Shown piece after piece: positions 34,892 to 44,037 of a DNA stretch of 64,000 nucleotides. The first letter of the stretch is position 1; each line of letters begins with the position of its first letter. The stretch spans positions 558,001-622,000 of the forward strand of contig NZ_FNZR01000003.1 of NCBI RefSeq assembly GCF_900109365.1, written 5' to 3'. The translations under genes were made by a program, and so were the position numbers. This DNA comes from Parapedobacter koreensis. GTDB taxonomy: Bacteria > Bacteroidota > Bacteroidia > Sphingobacteriales > Sphingobacteriaceae. The notes under the pieces were generated by a model. It saw nothing but the letters and a program-made list of their open reading frames with translations. It was not told the origin of the DNA and did not search any database.

Positions 34892-37345
34892 ATGAGATTT
34901 ATTAAATGTTTCTGGCCGCTATTCGTCTTGTTGGCGTTTGTTTATGTATTTGACCGTTCGTGGGGCGTGATACCACCACTGGGCAAGATGTTTAGCCCAT
35001 TCAGTGGGTTTTTGCAAAATGGAGCGGCTGAATCCAGTACAAAAGATCAGGAATTTCTGTTGCGTGGCCTTAAAGATGAAGTGACCGTATGCTATGACGG
35101 TAATGCCGTGCCGCACATCTTTGCGCAAAACGACGAAGATCTATACTTCGCGCAAGGCTACGTGATCGCCCGTGACCGCTTGTGGCAGATGCAGTTTTAT
35201 ACGCTTGCGGCGTCGGGAAGGCTCACGGAAGTAGTGGGCGAAGCGGCCCTTGCGTATGACCGCTTTAACCGCCGCATTGGCATGGCCCGGTCAGCTGCAG
35301 CCGTTGCAACGAAGTTGAAGACCGATACCATGGTAAATCGGATGTTGGAGGCCTATGCGGCGGGTGTAAATGCTTATATCGAACAGCTCGATTACCGTGA
35401 TCTGCCAGTGGAATATAAATTGCTGAATTACCATCCTGAACGGTGGTCGGTTTATAAATCCATCTTGATGTTGATGAATATGCGCAATACCTTGAATGGG
35501 GGTAGCAATGACTACCGCTTGACCAAGGTGTTGGCGAAATATGGCAAAGACGTGGTGGCCGACCTTTTCCCGGGTTATCCGGCGATGGAATCGCCCGTGA
35601 TACCGGAAGGTACGGAATGGGGATTTTTGCCACTGACGGTACCCGCTGTGCCCAATCAAGTGGCGGCGCTACCGGATAGCAACTTAATGGATCTGTACAT
35701 GCCGGAGCCACGCCCAGAAATTGGGAGCAACAATTGGGCGCTGGGCAGCGCTAAATCGGCCACAGGTCTGCCCTTGCTGGCCAATGATCCGCATTTGCAC
35801 TTGACTCTGCCTTCCATCTGGTACCAGATGCAACTGGCCGCGCCGGGTGTAAACGTCTATGGCGTGGCCTTGCCGGGTACGCCGGCTATTATCATCGGAT
35901 TCAATAAAAACATTGCTTGGGGCGTCACGAATGTAGGATCGGATGTGATGGATTTTTACCGTATTGCGTTCAAGGATACAACCCGTAGCGAGTACTGGCA
36001 TGATGGACAATGGAAGTCGACAACGATGCATATCGAAACCTTCAAGCTGAAAGGGGGCAAAATGGTTTACGACACGTTGTACTACACACATCATGGACCG
36101 ATTGTATACCATAAGGCTGAGTCGGTTAATGAGCGGAGGGGTGTACCGGTGGGATATGCCATGCGATGGGTAACAAATGAGACGGATGATTCGGACATGC
36201 GTGCTTTTTATGATCTCAACCGAGCGGCAAATTATGGCGATTACCGGAAGGCGCTTACGTATTTTACGGCACCTGCCCTGCATTTTGTCTTTTCAAGCAA
36301 TGAGGGCGACATCGCCATCACTTCAGGTGGGAAATTGCCCCTGAAATGGGAAGGGCAGGGTAAGTATTTGCTCGATGGCACGTTAGCGGCGCACGATTGG
36401 CAGGGCTGGATACCGAAGGAGCAGAACCCCACGGTGAAAAACTCGCCACGCGGCTTCGTAAGTTCGGCCAACCAATCACCCACAGATACGACCTATCCGT
36501 ATTATCTCGACTGGAGTTTTACCCATCCGGCCAGGGCCATCCGAATCAATGAACGCCTGGAGGTGATGACCGGTGCGACGGCCGATAGTTTGCGCCAGTT
36601 GCAGAACGATACGTATAACGTGAATGCGCGGCGGGTGCTGCCACGTTTGCTGGCACTATTGGCTAAGGATGATTCCATCCGCCAGTCGGCCGAGTTTGAT
36701 GCCCTCGAACGCTGGAACTATCGCAATGACGCGGATGCCGTAGGGGCGGCGATTTTTGAAAATTGGTTGGACAACTTGATGGTGGGCATATGGGGCGATG
36801 AGTTCCCAAGGGAAGACCAGTTCTTGTATCCCAGCCTCGATCGTACGTTTGAGCTTATCAATAAGGAGCCAGATGCACGCTGGTTTGATAAGGTGAGTAC
36901 GCCGGATACGGTGGAAACCATCGACGACGTGATACGCGAAAGCTTTGAGAAGACGATAGGGGAAATGCGCAGGCGCCTGGGCGATATTTCGGCACGCACA
37001 TGGGCGCTTGGTAAAGTCAAAGATACACGCATCATGCACCTCGTGCCTAATTTTGCATCTTTCGGCCGTGTAAACATTAACAATGGCGGTGGCAACAGCG
37101 TCATCAATGCGACGTCAAGTACGGACGGCCCTTCATGGCGAATGGTGGTGCAACTGGATAAGGAATGGCCCGTAGCTTATGGACTGTATCCGGGCGGTCA
37201 GTCAGGCAATCCCGGCAGCCCCTATTATGACAACATGATAGATCGCTGGGCGCGGGGAGATCTGGATACGCTACTGTTTATGAAACGTGCGGATGAGGCA
37301 TCGGAAAGGCTGCAACGTCACATGGTATTACAACCCAAAAAATGA
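34892..37345 (+). CDS. Penicillin-acylase-family (Ntn) hydrolase
   Basis: An 817-residue precursor with an N-terminal signal or anchor helix (about 5-20). Family marks include QGYVIARDRLWQM and LANDPHLHLTLPSIWYQM. The autocatalytic processing site is GSNNWALG, which makes Ser279 the N-terminal nucleophile of the beta chain. The chain lengths, about 250 (alpha) and 540 (beta), are normal for the family. Natural substrates are often N-acyl-homoserine lactones or acylated amino compounds rather than penicillin, so quorum quenching is possible but unproven. It has a strong promoter and a small membrane-protein gene 7 bases downstream. Confidence 0.9.
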   Translation: MRFIKCFWPLFVLLAFVYVFDRSWGVIPPLGKMFSPFSGFLQNGAAESSTKDQEFLLRGLKDEVTVCYDGNAVPHIFAQNDEDLYFAQGYVIARDRLWQMQFYTLAASGRLTEVVGEAALAYDRFNRRIGMARSAAAVATKLKTDTMVNRMLEAYAAGVNAYIEQLDYRDLPVEYKLLNYHPERWSVYKSILMLMNMRNTLNGGSNDYRLTKVLAKYGKDVVADLFPGYPAMESPVIPEGTEWGFLPLTVPAVPNQVAALPDSNLMDLYMPEPRPEIGSNNWALGSAKSATGLPLLANDPHLHLTLPSIWYQMQLAAPGVNVYGVALPGTPAIIIGFNKNIAWGVTNVGSDVMDFYRIAFKDTTRSEYWHDGQWKSTTMHIETFKLKGGKMVYDTLYYTHHGPIVYHKAESVNERRGVPVGYAMRWVTNETDDSDMRAFYDLNRAANYGDYRKALTYFTAPALHFVFSSNEGDIAITSGGKLPLKWEGQGKYLLDGTLAAHDWQGWIPKEQNPTVKNSPRGFVSSANQSPTDTTYPYYLDWSFTHPARAIRINERLEVMTGATADSLRQLQNDTYNVNARRVLPRLLALLAKDDSIRQSAEFDALERWNYRNDADAVGAAIFENWLDNLMVGIWGDEFPREDQFLYPSLDRTFELINKEPDARWFDKVSTPDTVETIDDVIRESFEKTIGEMRRRLGDISARTWALGKVKDTRIMHLVPNFASFGRVNINNGGGNSVINATSSTDGPSWRMVVQLDKEWPVAYGLYPGGQSGNPGSPYYDNMIDRWARGDLDTLLFMKRADEASERLQRHMVLQPKK

Positions 37346-37352
37346 AACAGAT

Positions 37353-37721
37353 ATGTTGTATGCATTAATTATACTTATTGGCGGGTTGTTGTCCTATTTC
37401 GGCCCGTGGTGGATAATCGCTCCGGTTTGCTTCGCTCTCTGCTGGTGGAAAGCGACGAGCGGTCGGCAGGCTTTCTGGACATCTGCTCTGGCGAGCACGA
37501 CATTATGGGTGGGATATGGTGGATATTTGTATGCCATTTCCGGCGTGAACCTAGCGGATAAGGTGATGGGTATCTTCACGACAGGCGCCCCTGCATTGGC
37601 TGCCGTGCCTGGCATTGTGCTGGCACTCACTGTCGCTACGTTGATAGTAGTCCTCGTGGGTGGCGTTGCCGGGCTGGCGGGGCTGTCTATTCGGCGGTTT
37701 TTTGATACGGTGGCTTACTGA
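37353..37721 (+). CDS. Small membrane protein, unknown function
   Basis: A 122-residue protein with four hydrophobic helices (about residues 3-20, 24-42, 49-66 and 82-112). The ATG at 37353 (MLYALII) is preferred; a longer frame overlapping the acylase would add 22 polar residues. It starts 7 bases after the acylase stop and is probably co-transcribed. No family recognised. Confidence 0.7.
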   Translation: MLYALIILIGGLLSYFGPWWIIAPVCFALCWWKATSGRQAFWTSALASTTLWVGYGGYLYAISGVNLADKVMGIFTTGAPALAAVPGIVLALTVATLIVVLVGGVAGLAGLSIRRFFDTVAY

Positions 37722-37723
37722 TT

Positions 37724-37754
37724 TTCCGGTAAACATTACCCGGGAAGTCTTGTT
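37724..37754 (+). terminator. Weak hairpin after the small membrane protein gene
   Basis: TTCCGGTAA pairs with TTACCCGGGAA with a 2-base bulge, starting 3 bases after the stop and followed by GTCTTGTTTT. A plausible weak terminator for the acylase operon. Confidence 0.35.
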
Positions 37755-37779
37755 TTAACCTAATAAAAGACAAAACACG

Positions 37780-38112
37780 ATGAGCACATCCAGATCCATG
37801 ACCCCGATAACTGTCGTAATGGAACGCCTCCAAGAGAAAGGCTATGGCAGGGAACTTACTATTGCAAAAGACGGAGCTTATTTTGAGGGCGAACCAAAAA
37901 TGTATACACCATCCCAACTAACCATCGTCAAGGTGTATCGGTTTGAAGGGGAATCTGACCCCGCTGATATGGCTGTCATTTATGCAATACAGGCTGATGA
38001 TGGACAGGTAGGTTACCTCTTGAATGCTTACGGTACCTATTCAGATCAGGATAATCCTTACTATGATGGTTTTATTCGCAATGTTCCAATGGAGGAACGG
38101 GAAGATTTGTAA
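37780..38112 (+). CDS. Conserved small cytoplasmic protein, unknown function
   Basis: A 110-residue protein without signal or membrane helices. It is a short alpha/beta protein with an N-terminal helix (TVVMERLQEKGYGREL), several strands and a Tyr/Asp-rich end (YGTYSDQDNPYYDGFI). Similar Bacteroidota proteins are common and have no established function; some carry a misleading phosphoribosylpyrophosphate-synthetase label that this sequence does not support. Monocistronic, 58 bases after the previous gene. Confidence 0.72.
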   Translation: MSTSRSMTPITVVMERLQEKGYGRELTIAKDGAYFEGEPKMYTPSQLTIVKVYRFEGESDPADMAVIYAIQADDGQVGYLLNAYGTYSDQDNPYYDGFIRNVPMEEREDL

Positions 38113-38171
38113 GCAACTATTATTAATAATAAAAATTTTATAAAAAAATTAGGAGATTGTTCTAAATCTAT

Positions 38172-38232
38172 TAATTTTGTAGTCATTCATGTGTGCAGCC
38201 ATTTGCGTAGTGCCCTGCGTCCCCTGCGGGGC
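38172..38232 (+). other. Orphan promoter-like box followed by a GC-rich hairpin
   Basis: In the 141-bp gap before the rodA stop, TAATTTTG (38172-38179) matches the -7 consensus on the plus strand and is followed after about 40 bases by GC-rich sequence with CCCCTGCGGGG (38221-38231). No plus-strand coding gene follows. A TTG upstream is too close (12 bases) to be a normal -33 box. It may be a small RNA or just the rodA-side terminator; support is weak. Confidence 0.25.
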
Positions 38233-38253
38233 CTCGCATTTGGTAATGAGTAA

Positions 38254-39525
38254 TTAAACAATTCCCTTCTTGTTAGCATCAAATTTGAGCATAATAAAGA
38301 GCAAGATCGTAAAACTCCAGAGCGACGAGCCGCCATAGCTGATAAATGGCAAAGGAATGCCGATGATTGGAACGATGCCGATCGTCATGCCGATGTTGAT
38401 TGCAAAGTGGAAAAACAGGATAGACGCGACGCCATAGGCGTAGATGCGGGCAAATGCTGTACGCTGACGCTCGGCGATATTGACGATGCGCAGCAATAAT
38501 GTCACATATAAGCTGATCACCACCATCGAGCCGACGAACCCCCATTCTTCGCCAATGGTGCAGAAAATGAAGTCCGTACTCTGTTCGGGGACAAAATTGT
38601 ACTTGGTCTGCGTACCCTGCAGGTAGCCCTTGCCCCAAAACTGTCCGGATCCGATGGCAATCATTGATTGATTGAGGTTGTACCCCTGGCCACGCGGATC
38701 ATCTATCTTGCCGAGTATCACATCAATACGGTTGCGTTGATGGGGTTGAAGCACATTTTCGTATACGAAGTCTACGCAAAAGACGTAAGCAGAAGAAATG
38801 ACGAACAGGGCAATCAGGCTGGTAATGGCTTTTCGACGTCGCCGGAAATAGTAGATACCCAGCCCGCAGATGGCGGCAATCACGGCAATAACCAGCCACT
38901 GATGAAAGGCCAACGTGAGTACAAATAACAAGATACAGAGGGCTCCAAAAAGCATCCATGGGCCAGATATATAGCCCTCCCTGTAAAAAACAAATACCAG
39001 CGCGAAAAAGGCTAAAGCGGATCCGGTGTCGGGCTGGAGCAAGACTAGAATGACGGGTAGCAAAACGATAGCGGAACCGGCAAACAAGGTCTTGAGATTG
39101 GGGGTTCTGTTGCTTTGCGTGCTAAGGTACCTGCCCAGCAACAGACAGGTCGCGAGCTTAGCAAACTCTGATGGTTGCAGCCTGAAGCTACCAATGGGTA
39201 TCCAAGCTTGGTTGCCCCCTACGTTGCGTCCAATAATGAGTACGACAATAAGCAATAGGATAGTAATGGCGTACAAAATTGGGGATATGGAACTGTAAAA
39301 CTTGGCATCCACAATGAGTATCGCGATAGCTAACAGCATGGCGGAAAAGATGTAGATGGACTGCTTGCCGTAGTTGGTGGCCATGCTGAATAGCCCAGGA
39401 TTCTCCGGATCGAATACCGCTGCGTGGATGTTAAACCAGCCAATGATGCACAGCAATAGCCAAAGGATGATGGTAAACCAATCTACTTCACCACCGAATA
39501 GTCGATGCCGGTGGGGGTTATTCAT
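38254..39525 (-). CDS. rodA: Rod-shape peptidoglycan polymerase RodA (SEDS family)
   Basis: A 423-residue membrane protein with about ten helices. SEDS signatures are visible: AWIPIGSFRLQPSEFAKLAT, LVLLQPDTGSALAFFALVFV and near the end GIPLPFISYGGSSLW. RodA polymerises glycan strands in the elongasome with its partner PBP2. Its start overlaps the end of mrdA by 8 bases, consistent with stoichiometric synthesis of the pair. It is the last gene of the mreBCD-mrdA-rodA operon. Confidence 0.96.
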   Translation of the reverse strand: MNNPHRHRLFGGEVDWFTIILWLLLCIIGWFNIHAAVFDPENPGLFSMATNYGKQSIYIFSAMLLAIAILIVDAKFYSSISPILYAITILLLIVVLIIGRNVGGNQAWIPIGSFRLQPSEFAKLATCLLLGRYLSTQSNRTPNLKTLFAGSAIVLLPVILVLLQPDTGSALAFFALVFVFYREGYISGPWMLFGALCILLFVLTLAFHQWLVIAVIAAICGLGIYYFRRRRKAITSLIALFVISSAYVFCVDFVYENVLQPHQRNRIDVILGKIDDPRGQGYNLNQSMIAIGSGQFWGKGYLQGTQTKYNFVPEQSTDFIFCTIGEEWGFVGSMVVISLYVTLLLRIVNIAERQRTAFARIYAYGVASILFFHFAINIGMTIGIVPIIGIPLPFISYGGSSLWSFTILLFIMLKFDANKKGIV

Positions 39526-41467
39526 ATCTTCTTGCTAAAGCGCTGTGATGGACAAATAGCACTTCCTCGTCGGGTTCTTTGTGCGGTGATGATGGTTTGT
39601 TAGGGCCCGTCTTAACTATTTTTTCCTGCGGCTTTGCCGTCTTTGGCTTCGGCAACAGATCGGCATTGTAAATGCGGTCTTGTATATATTGGGGGAGGGT
39701 AACGGTATCTTTCAGGTATTTTTCGACCAACATGCTGACGATGGGGCCTGCCCAGGTACCACCAAACCCCGCATTTTCTACGACTACGGCAATGGCAATT
39801 TTGGGATTTTCACGGGGAGCGAAAGCAAAAAATACGGCATGGTCCTGTCCGTGTGGGTTTTGGGCAGTACCTGTCTTTCCACACATCTCAATGTCTGCAA
39901 TCCTCACGGAATATCCAGTGCCGCCCGGTATGTTTACTACCCGGCTCATGCCCTCAATCACGGGCTCATAATATTGTTCGTCTACTCCGGCAAATATTTT
40001 TTCGGTGAACTCGGGCTTTACGATTTTCTGCTCACCAATGGCTTTGATAAGGTGCGGGCGATAGTAGAATCCCCTATTGGCTACGATAGCCATGACGTTG
40101 GCCATCTGCAAGGGGGTGATACCCATTTCGCCCTGGCCGATAGATAGCGATATGTTGTAGCTGGATCCCCATTTCGCATTGCCATACCGCTTGGTATAGA
40201 ACTCAGAAGTGGGCAATAAGCCGCTTTTTTCGCCGGGCAAATCGATACCCAATGAATGCCCGATGCCAAATTTCATCACGGCCTCCCGCCAAAGGTCATA
40301 AGATTCCGCAGATGGCATGCCCCGTTGGTCAATCATCCGGGCATAAGTATAACCATAGTAAGTATTGCAGGAATGCTGGATGGATTTAATGAGTTGTGTA
40401 GGTCCGTCTACGTGCATGCAACGCATGATGCGCCCGCCGCCGTAGCGGTATCCTCCGGGGCAGTTGAATACTGTGTGCTCATCAATCATGCCCGCCTGCT
40501 GGGCAGTAAGTGCGCTCACCACTTTGAATACCGAGCCCGGTGGGTATTGGGCCTGAATGGGCCGGATAAACATGGGCTTATAAGGATCCTGCAGCAGCGT
40601 TGCATAATTATTGCCCCGTTCCCGGCCTACCATCATATTCGGATCATAGCCGGGGCTACTTACAAACGTGAGTATTTCACCAGTAGCGGGCTCGATGGCT
40701 ACCACGCTGCCGATCTTGTTGCGCATCAGCTTTTCAGCGAGGAGTTGCAGATCCTTGTCTAGTGATGAAATAAGCCCGTCACCAGCGACAGCCAACGTAT
40801 CGTACCGACCTTCCGCGAATGCACCTTGCGGCCTATTGAAGGCATCGACCATTACATTTTTGACGCCTCGCTGGCCCCGTAACAAATCTTCATAAGCGCT
40901 TTCGACTCCACTGGCTCCAATGTAATCGCCTGGCCGGTAGAAACCGTTCGACCGCTCGATATCGCGGTCGTTGACCTCCTGGATATAACCGAGAAACTGG
41001 GCTGCGACACTGTCGGGATAGCTACGTACTGTCCGGTTTTGGATATAAAAACCCCTGAACTTGTACAGGTGCTCCTGCAGCTTGGCATATGCGGTGGCCG
41101 GGAGCTGCTTTTCAAACTGCGAAGCCTTGTAAGGCGAATAGCTTCTTGCAGTCGCCATCCGCCGCTGGAAGCCCTCTTTATCAATGCCGACCAGCTCACA
41201 GAGCAATGCAGTATCCAGATCTTTTACTTCCCGAGGGGTCACGAGAAGGTCGTAAACCGGCTCATTTTGAACCAACACCTCGCCATTTCGATCGAGGATG
41301 ACACCCCGTGCAGGATAGATAACCATCTTACGCAACACATTATTGTTGGCCGATAGCAGGTATGATTTATCGATCAGTTGAAGATAAGATAACCGAGCAG
41401 CGATGATAGCTGCCACGGCTATAAATATGCCCTGAATGATGTATTTTCTTTCAAAAAGACCGTTCAT
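39518..41467 (-). CDS. mrdA: Penicillin-binding protein 2 (elongation transpeptidase)
   Basis: A 649-residue class B PBP with an N-terminal membrane anchor (about 12-30), a dimerisation domain and a transpeptidase domain. Active-site motifs are PPGSVFK (Ser-x2-Lys), SIQHSCN (SxN) and KTGTAQNP. It cross-links new peptidoglycan during lateral growth in a complex with RodA, MreC and MreB. The charged Pro/Lys-rich C-terminal tail after about residue 610 has no domain character. The gene begins 29 bases after mreD. Confidence 0.96.
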   Translation of the reverse strand: MNGLFERKYIIQGIFIAVAAIIAARLSYLQLIDKSYLLSANNNVLRKMVIYPARGVILDRNGEVLVQNEPVYDLLVTPREVKDLDTALLCELVGIDKEGFQRRMATARSYSPYKASQFEKQLPATAYAKLQEHLYKFRGFYIQNRTVRSYPDSVAAQFLGYIQEVNDRDIERSNGFYRPGDYIGASGVESAYEDLLRGQRGVKNVMVDAFNRPQGAFAEGRYDTLAVAGDGLISSLDKDLQLLAEKLMRNKIGSVVAIEPATGEILTFVSSPGYDPNMMVGRERGNNYATLLQDPYKPMFIRPIQAQYPPGSVFKVVSALTAQQAGMIDEHTVFNCPGGYRYGGGRIMRCMHVDGPTQLIKSIQHSCNTYYGYTYARMIDQRGMPSAESYDLWREAVMKFGIGHSLGIDLPGEKSGLLPTSEFYTKRYGNAKWGSSYNISLSIGQGEMGITPLQMANVMAIVANRGFYYRPHLIKAIGEQKIVKPEFTEKIFAGVDEQYYEPVIEGMSRVVNIPGGTGYSVRIADIEMCGKTGTAQNPHGQDHAVFFAFAPRENPKIAIAVVVENAGFGGTWAGPIVSMLVEKYLKDTVTLPQYIQDRIYNADLLPKPKTAKPQEKIVKTGPNKPSSPHKEPDEEVLFVHHSALARRYE

Positions 41468-41496
41468 TGACGTATTTTGGATGTATTACAGGCAGC

Positions 41497-42012
41497 TTAA
41501 CGCTGCTTTTTTCGATAAAACAGTAGACTGAACAACAAAATGATAATGACGGTAAAGATACAACTTAATAAGATACGGATAAAGGTGTAATGGAATTGAT
41601 GGAAAGTAAAAGCTTCCAAGGAAAACAACACCGTGTGATGGAACAAGGCGAGTACCAGTACATAAAGGAAATACCACCTAAAGGGCACGGTACCCCAGAT
41701 GGGGGTCATGTAATTTTCGTAATGGTCGGTCTGGATGGTAATGCGGACAAACATAATACGGCTCCAAGCAAGCGCTACACATGCTGCGGCATTGACACCA
41801 AGAGTGTCGTAAAAAGCGTCTACGGAAACGCCCATGATAAAGGCTAAGCAATACAGAATAAAATTGGGGATCCCCACGGGAAGCAATAGGATAAACAGGA
41901 TGTAGGGAAATGGCGTGGCCAGGTTGTAGTAACCAATGTTTTTGAACAAAAATACCTGCATCAACAGCAGCACAACAAAACGGGCAATATTGTATAACAA
42001 TACTTTAGCCAT
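41497..42012 (-). CDS. mreD: Rod shape-determining protein MreD
   Basis: A 171-residue hydrophobic protein with about five membrane helices (VLLLMQVFLFKNIGYYNL at the start; FILYCLAFIMGVSVDAFYD). MreD is poorly conserved, so the call rests mainly on size, helices and position between mreC and mrdA. It overlaps mreC by 8 bases. Confidence 0.9.
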   Translation of the reverse strand: MAKVLLYNIARFVVLLLMQVFLFKNIGYYNLATPFPYILFILLLPVGIPNFILYCLAFIMGVSVDAFYDTLGVNAAACVALAWSRIMFVRITIQTDHYENYMTPIWGTVPFRWYFLYVLVLALFHHTVLFSLEAFTFHQFHYTFIRILLSCIFTVIIILLFSLLFYRKKQR

Positions 42013-42838
42013 TGTCGTCGTTTTGAGATTCCAATGCCGCTTTTTCCGCTGCTAACACATTTTTTACCACATACACTTGCTGTAGGTTATGGAATTGGGT
42101 GCTGAGCTCAATTTTGATATCCAAGAAGCTATCCCCACCTGAAATTCCGGTTTGGACGACTTTGCCGGCCAATATGCCGGGGGGAAAGAGCGAAAAACCC
42201 GACGTGTATATCAATTCACCCTCTCGAACCTTCACATGGTTGGGAATATCTTTGAGCGTGCCAATGCGTGGGTCATAATTGTCTCCCCAGACCAATGAAC
42301 CGAATGCCTGGCTATCCTCCAATGCTGCGCTGATACGGGTTTCGCTATGTAATAGCGATTGCACTGTGCAAAAATGCTCAGAGACATGGAGGACGATACC
42401 GACAATGCCGCTGCTGGAGATGACGCCCATACCTCTTTCGATACCGTGTTTGCGGCCTTTGTCCAGTGTAATGTAGTTGTTTTGTTGGTGGATACTATTG
42501 TTGGTGACCTTGGCTACAATATATTGATATTGTACATGGTGTACCGTATCGTTGACAACTCCCTGTATCATAGTATCGGGCATGGTAAAGCGCTGCAACT
42601 GTTCCCGTAGGGCCGCGTTTTCTTCGGCCAGCGACGCATTTTCTTCGCTCAGGTAAAGGTAACTTTTCCAGGCATTGATTTTCTCGTAAGCCGAACCAAC
42701 GAGATGGTTTGACGAATTGACGACCAATGCCCGCTGAAAGGTGTTGTTTCGTACAACCAAATAAAAAGCCAATCCAAAAAATACAATGAACAAAAAAAAT
42801 GCATTATACTTCGTGAAAATTAGCCAAAGGTTCTTCAT
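42005..42838 (-). CDS. mreC: Rod shape-determining protein MreC
   Basis: A 277-residue protein with one N-terminal membrane helix (about 11-28), a coiled-coil stretch (about 60-92, ENASLAEENAALREQLQRF) and the periplasmic beta-barrel core with KGRKHGIERGMGVISSSGIVG and the late GEDFLDI-like segment. It links cytoplasmic MreB to periplasmic PBP2. Start ATG at 42838; 63 bases separate it from mreB. Confidence 0.94.
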   Translation of the reverse strand: MKNLWLIFTKYNAFFLFIVFFGLAFYLVVRNNTFQRALVVNSSNHLVGSAYEKINAWKSYLYLSEENASLAEENAALREQLQRFTMPDTMIQGVVNDTVHHVQYQYIVAKVTNNSIHQQNNYITLDKGRKHGIERGMGVISSSGIVGIVLHVSEHFCTVQSLLHSETRISAALEDSQAFGSLVWGDNYDPRIGTLKDIPNHVKVREGELIYTSGFSLFPPGILAGKVVQTGISGGDSFLDIKIELSTQFHNLQQVYVVKNVLAAEKAALESQNDDNG

Positions 42839-42901
42839 GCCTCGGATATTTATGCTTTGTATCGTAGGCCATCAGCTTAATGCCTATGGCTTACAGCCGA
42901 T

Positions 42902-43924
42902 CTATTGCATCAAAAACTTGAACGTGCCGATGTTTTTCAAGGCGATGCCTGTGCCACGCACCACGGCACGCAACGGATCTTCAGCTACGTGTACGGGCAG
43001 CTTGGTCTTGGCTTGAATACGTTTATCCAGGCCACGCAACAATGCGCCCCCGCCTGTCAAATAGATGCCTGTCTGATAGATGTCTGCTGAAAGTTCAGGT
43101 GGTGTGATTTCTAATGCTTTTAAAATTGCTTCTTCTATTTTTGAAATGGATTTGTCCAAGCAATGGGCAATTTCAGTATAGGATACCGTGATCTGCTTGG
43201 GCACGCCAGTCATCAAATCCCGGCCTTGCACCGCAAAATCATCGGGTGGATCCTGTAGTTCCGGCAATGCCGATCCGACTTCAATTTTGATTTTTTCTGC
43301 CGTGCGATCGCCTATCATGATGTTGTGCTGCCTGCGGATATATTGCACAATGTCGGAATCAAAATTATCTCCGGCTACGCGGATAGACTGGTCACATACA
43401 ATACCCGACAGGGCGATAACGGCGATCTCTGTGGTACCGCCGCCGATATCGATAACCATATTGCCCATGGGCTCTTCTACATCTATGCCAATTCCAACGG
43501 CAGCTGCCATGGGCTCATGTACTAAATATACTTCCTTGGCTCCGGCTATCTCAGCCGAGTCACGTACAGCACGTTTTTCTACTTCGGTGATGCCGGACGG
43601 AATGCAGATGACCATGCGAAGCGATGGAAAAAACCAGCCTTTGCCGTTGTTGACCATCTTTATCATGCCGCGAATCATATGCTCAGCGGCGTTGAAGTCG
43701 GCGATGACACCGTCTTTCAAGGGCCGTACTGTACGGATATTGTCATGCGTCTTGCCTTCCATCTGCATGGCTTGCCGGCCAATTGCAATGACTTTATTGG
43801 TAGTACGATCAAAGGCAACGATGGAGGGTTCATCTACGACTACCTTGTCATTGTGGATAATGAGCGTATTGGCAGTTCCTAAATCTATCGCAACTTCTTG
43901 TGTAAACCAGTTAAACAAACCCAT
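42902..43924 (-). CDS. mreB: Actin-like cell-shape protein MreB
   Basis: A 340-residue actin homologue. Phosphate-binding loops include IDLGTANTLI near residue 14 and IDIGGGTTEIAVIA near 160; GGGALLRGLDKRI lies near 290. Length and motifs are those of a complete MreB. It forms membrane-attached filaments that orient the elongasome. First gene of the five-gene operon, with a TAGGTTTG box 34 bases upstream. Confidence 0.97.
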   Translation of the reverse strand: MGLFNWFTQEVAIDLGTANTLIIHNDKVVVDEPSIVAFDRTTNKVIAIGRQAMQMEGKTHDNIRTVRPLKDGVIADFNAAEHMIRGMIKMVNNGKGWFFPSLRMVICIPSGITEVEKRAVRDSAEIAGAKEVYLVHEPMAAAVGIGIDVEEPMGNMVIDIGGGTTEIAVIALSGIVCDQSIRVAGDNFDSDIVQYIRRQHNIMIGDRTAEKIKIEVGSALPELQDPPDDFAVQGRDLMTGVPKQITVSYTEIAHCLDKSISKIEEAILKALEITPPELSADIYQTGIYLTGGGALLRGLDKRIQAKTKLPVHVAEDPLRAVVRGTGIALKNIGTFKFLMQ

Positions 43925-43957
43925 TCGGTGAATTTTATGAGTATTTTAAATAATGTG

Positions 43958-43965
43958 CAAACCTA
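43958..43965 (-). promoter_or_regulatory. Candidate -7 box of the mre operon
   Basis: TAGGTTTG on the minus strand matches TAnnTTTG and ends 33 bases before the mreB start. The nearest TTG upstream is 26 bases away, slightly outside the usual spacing. Confidence 0.4.
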
Positions 43966-44037
43966 CCAAAAAAACTGATAACTTTAATCAGCAATAATTT
44001 TTTATATTGCCGCCTAAATTTATTTGTTTCAACGAAG

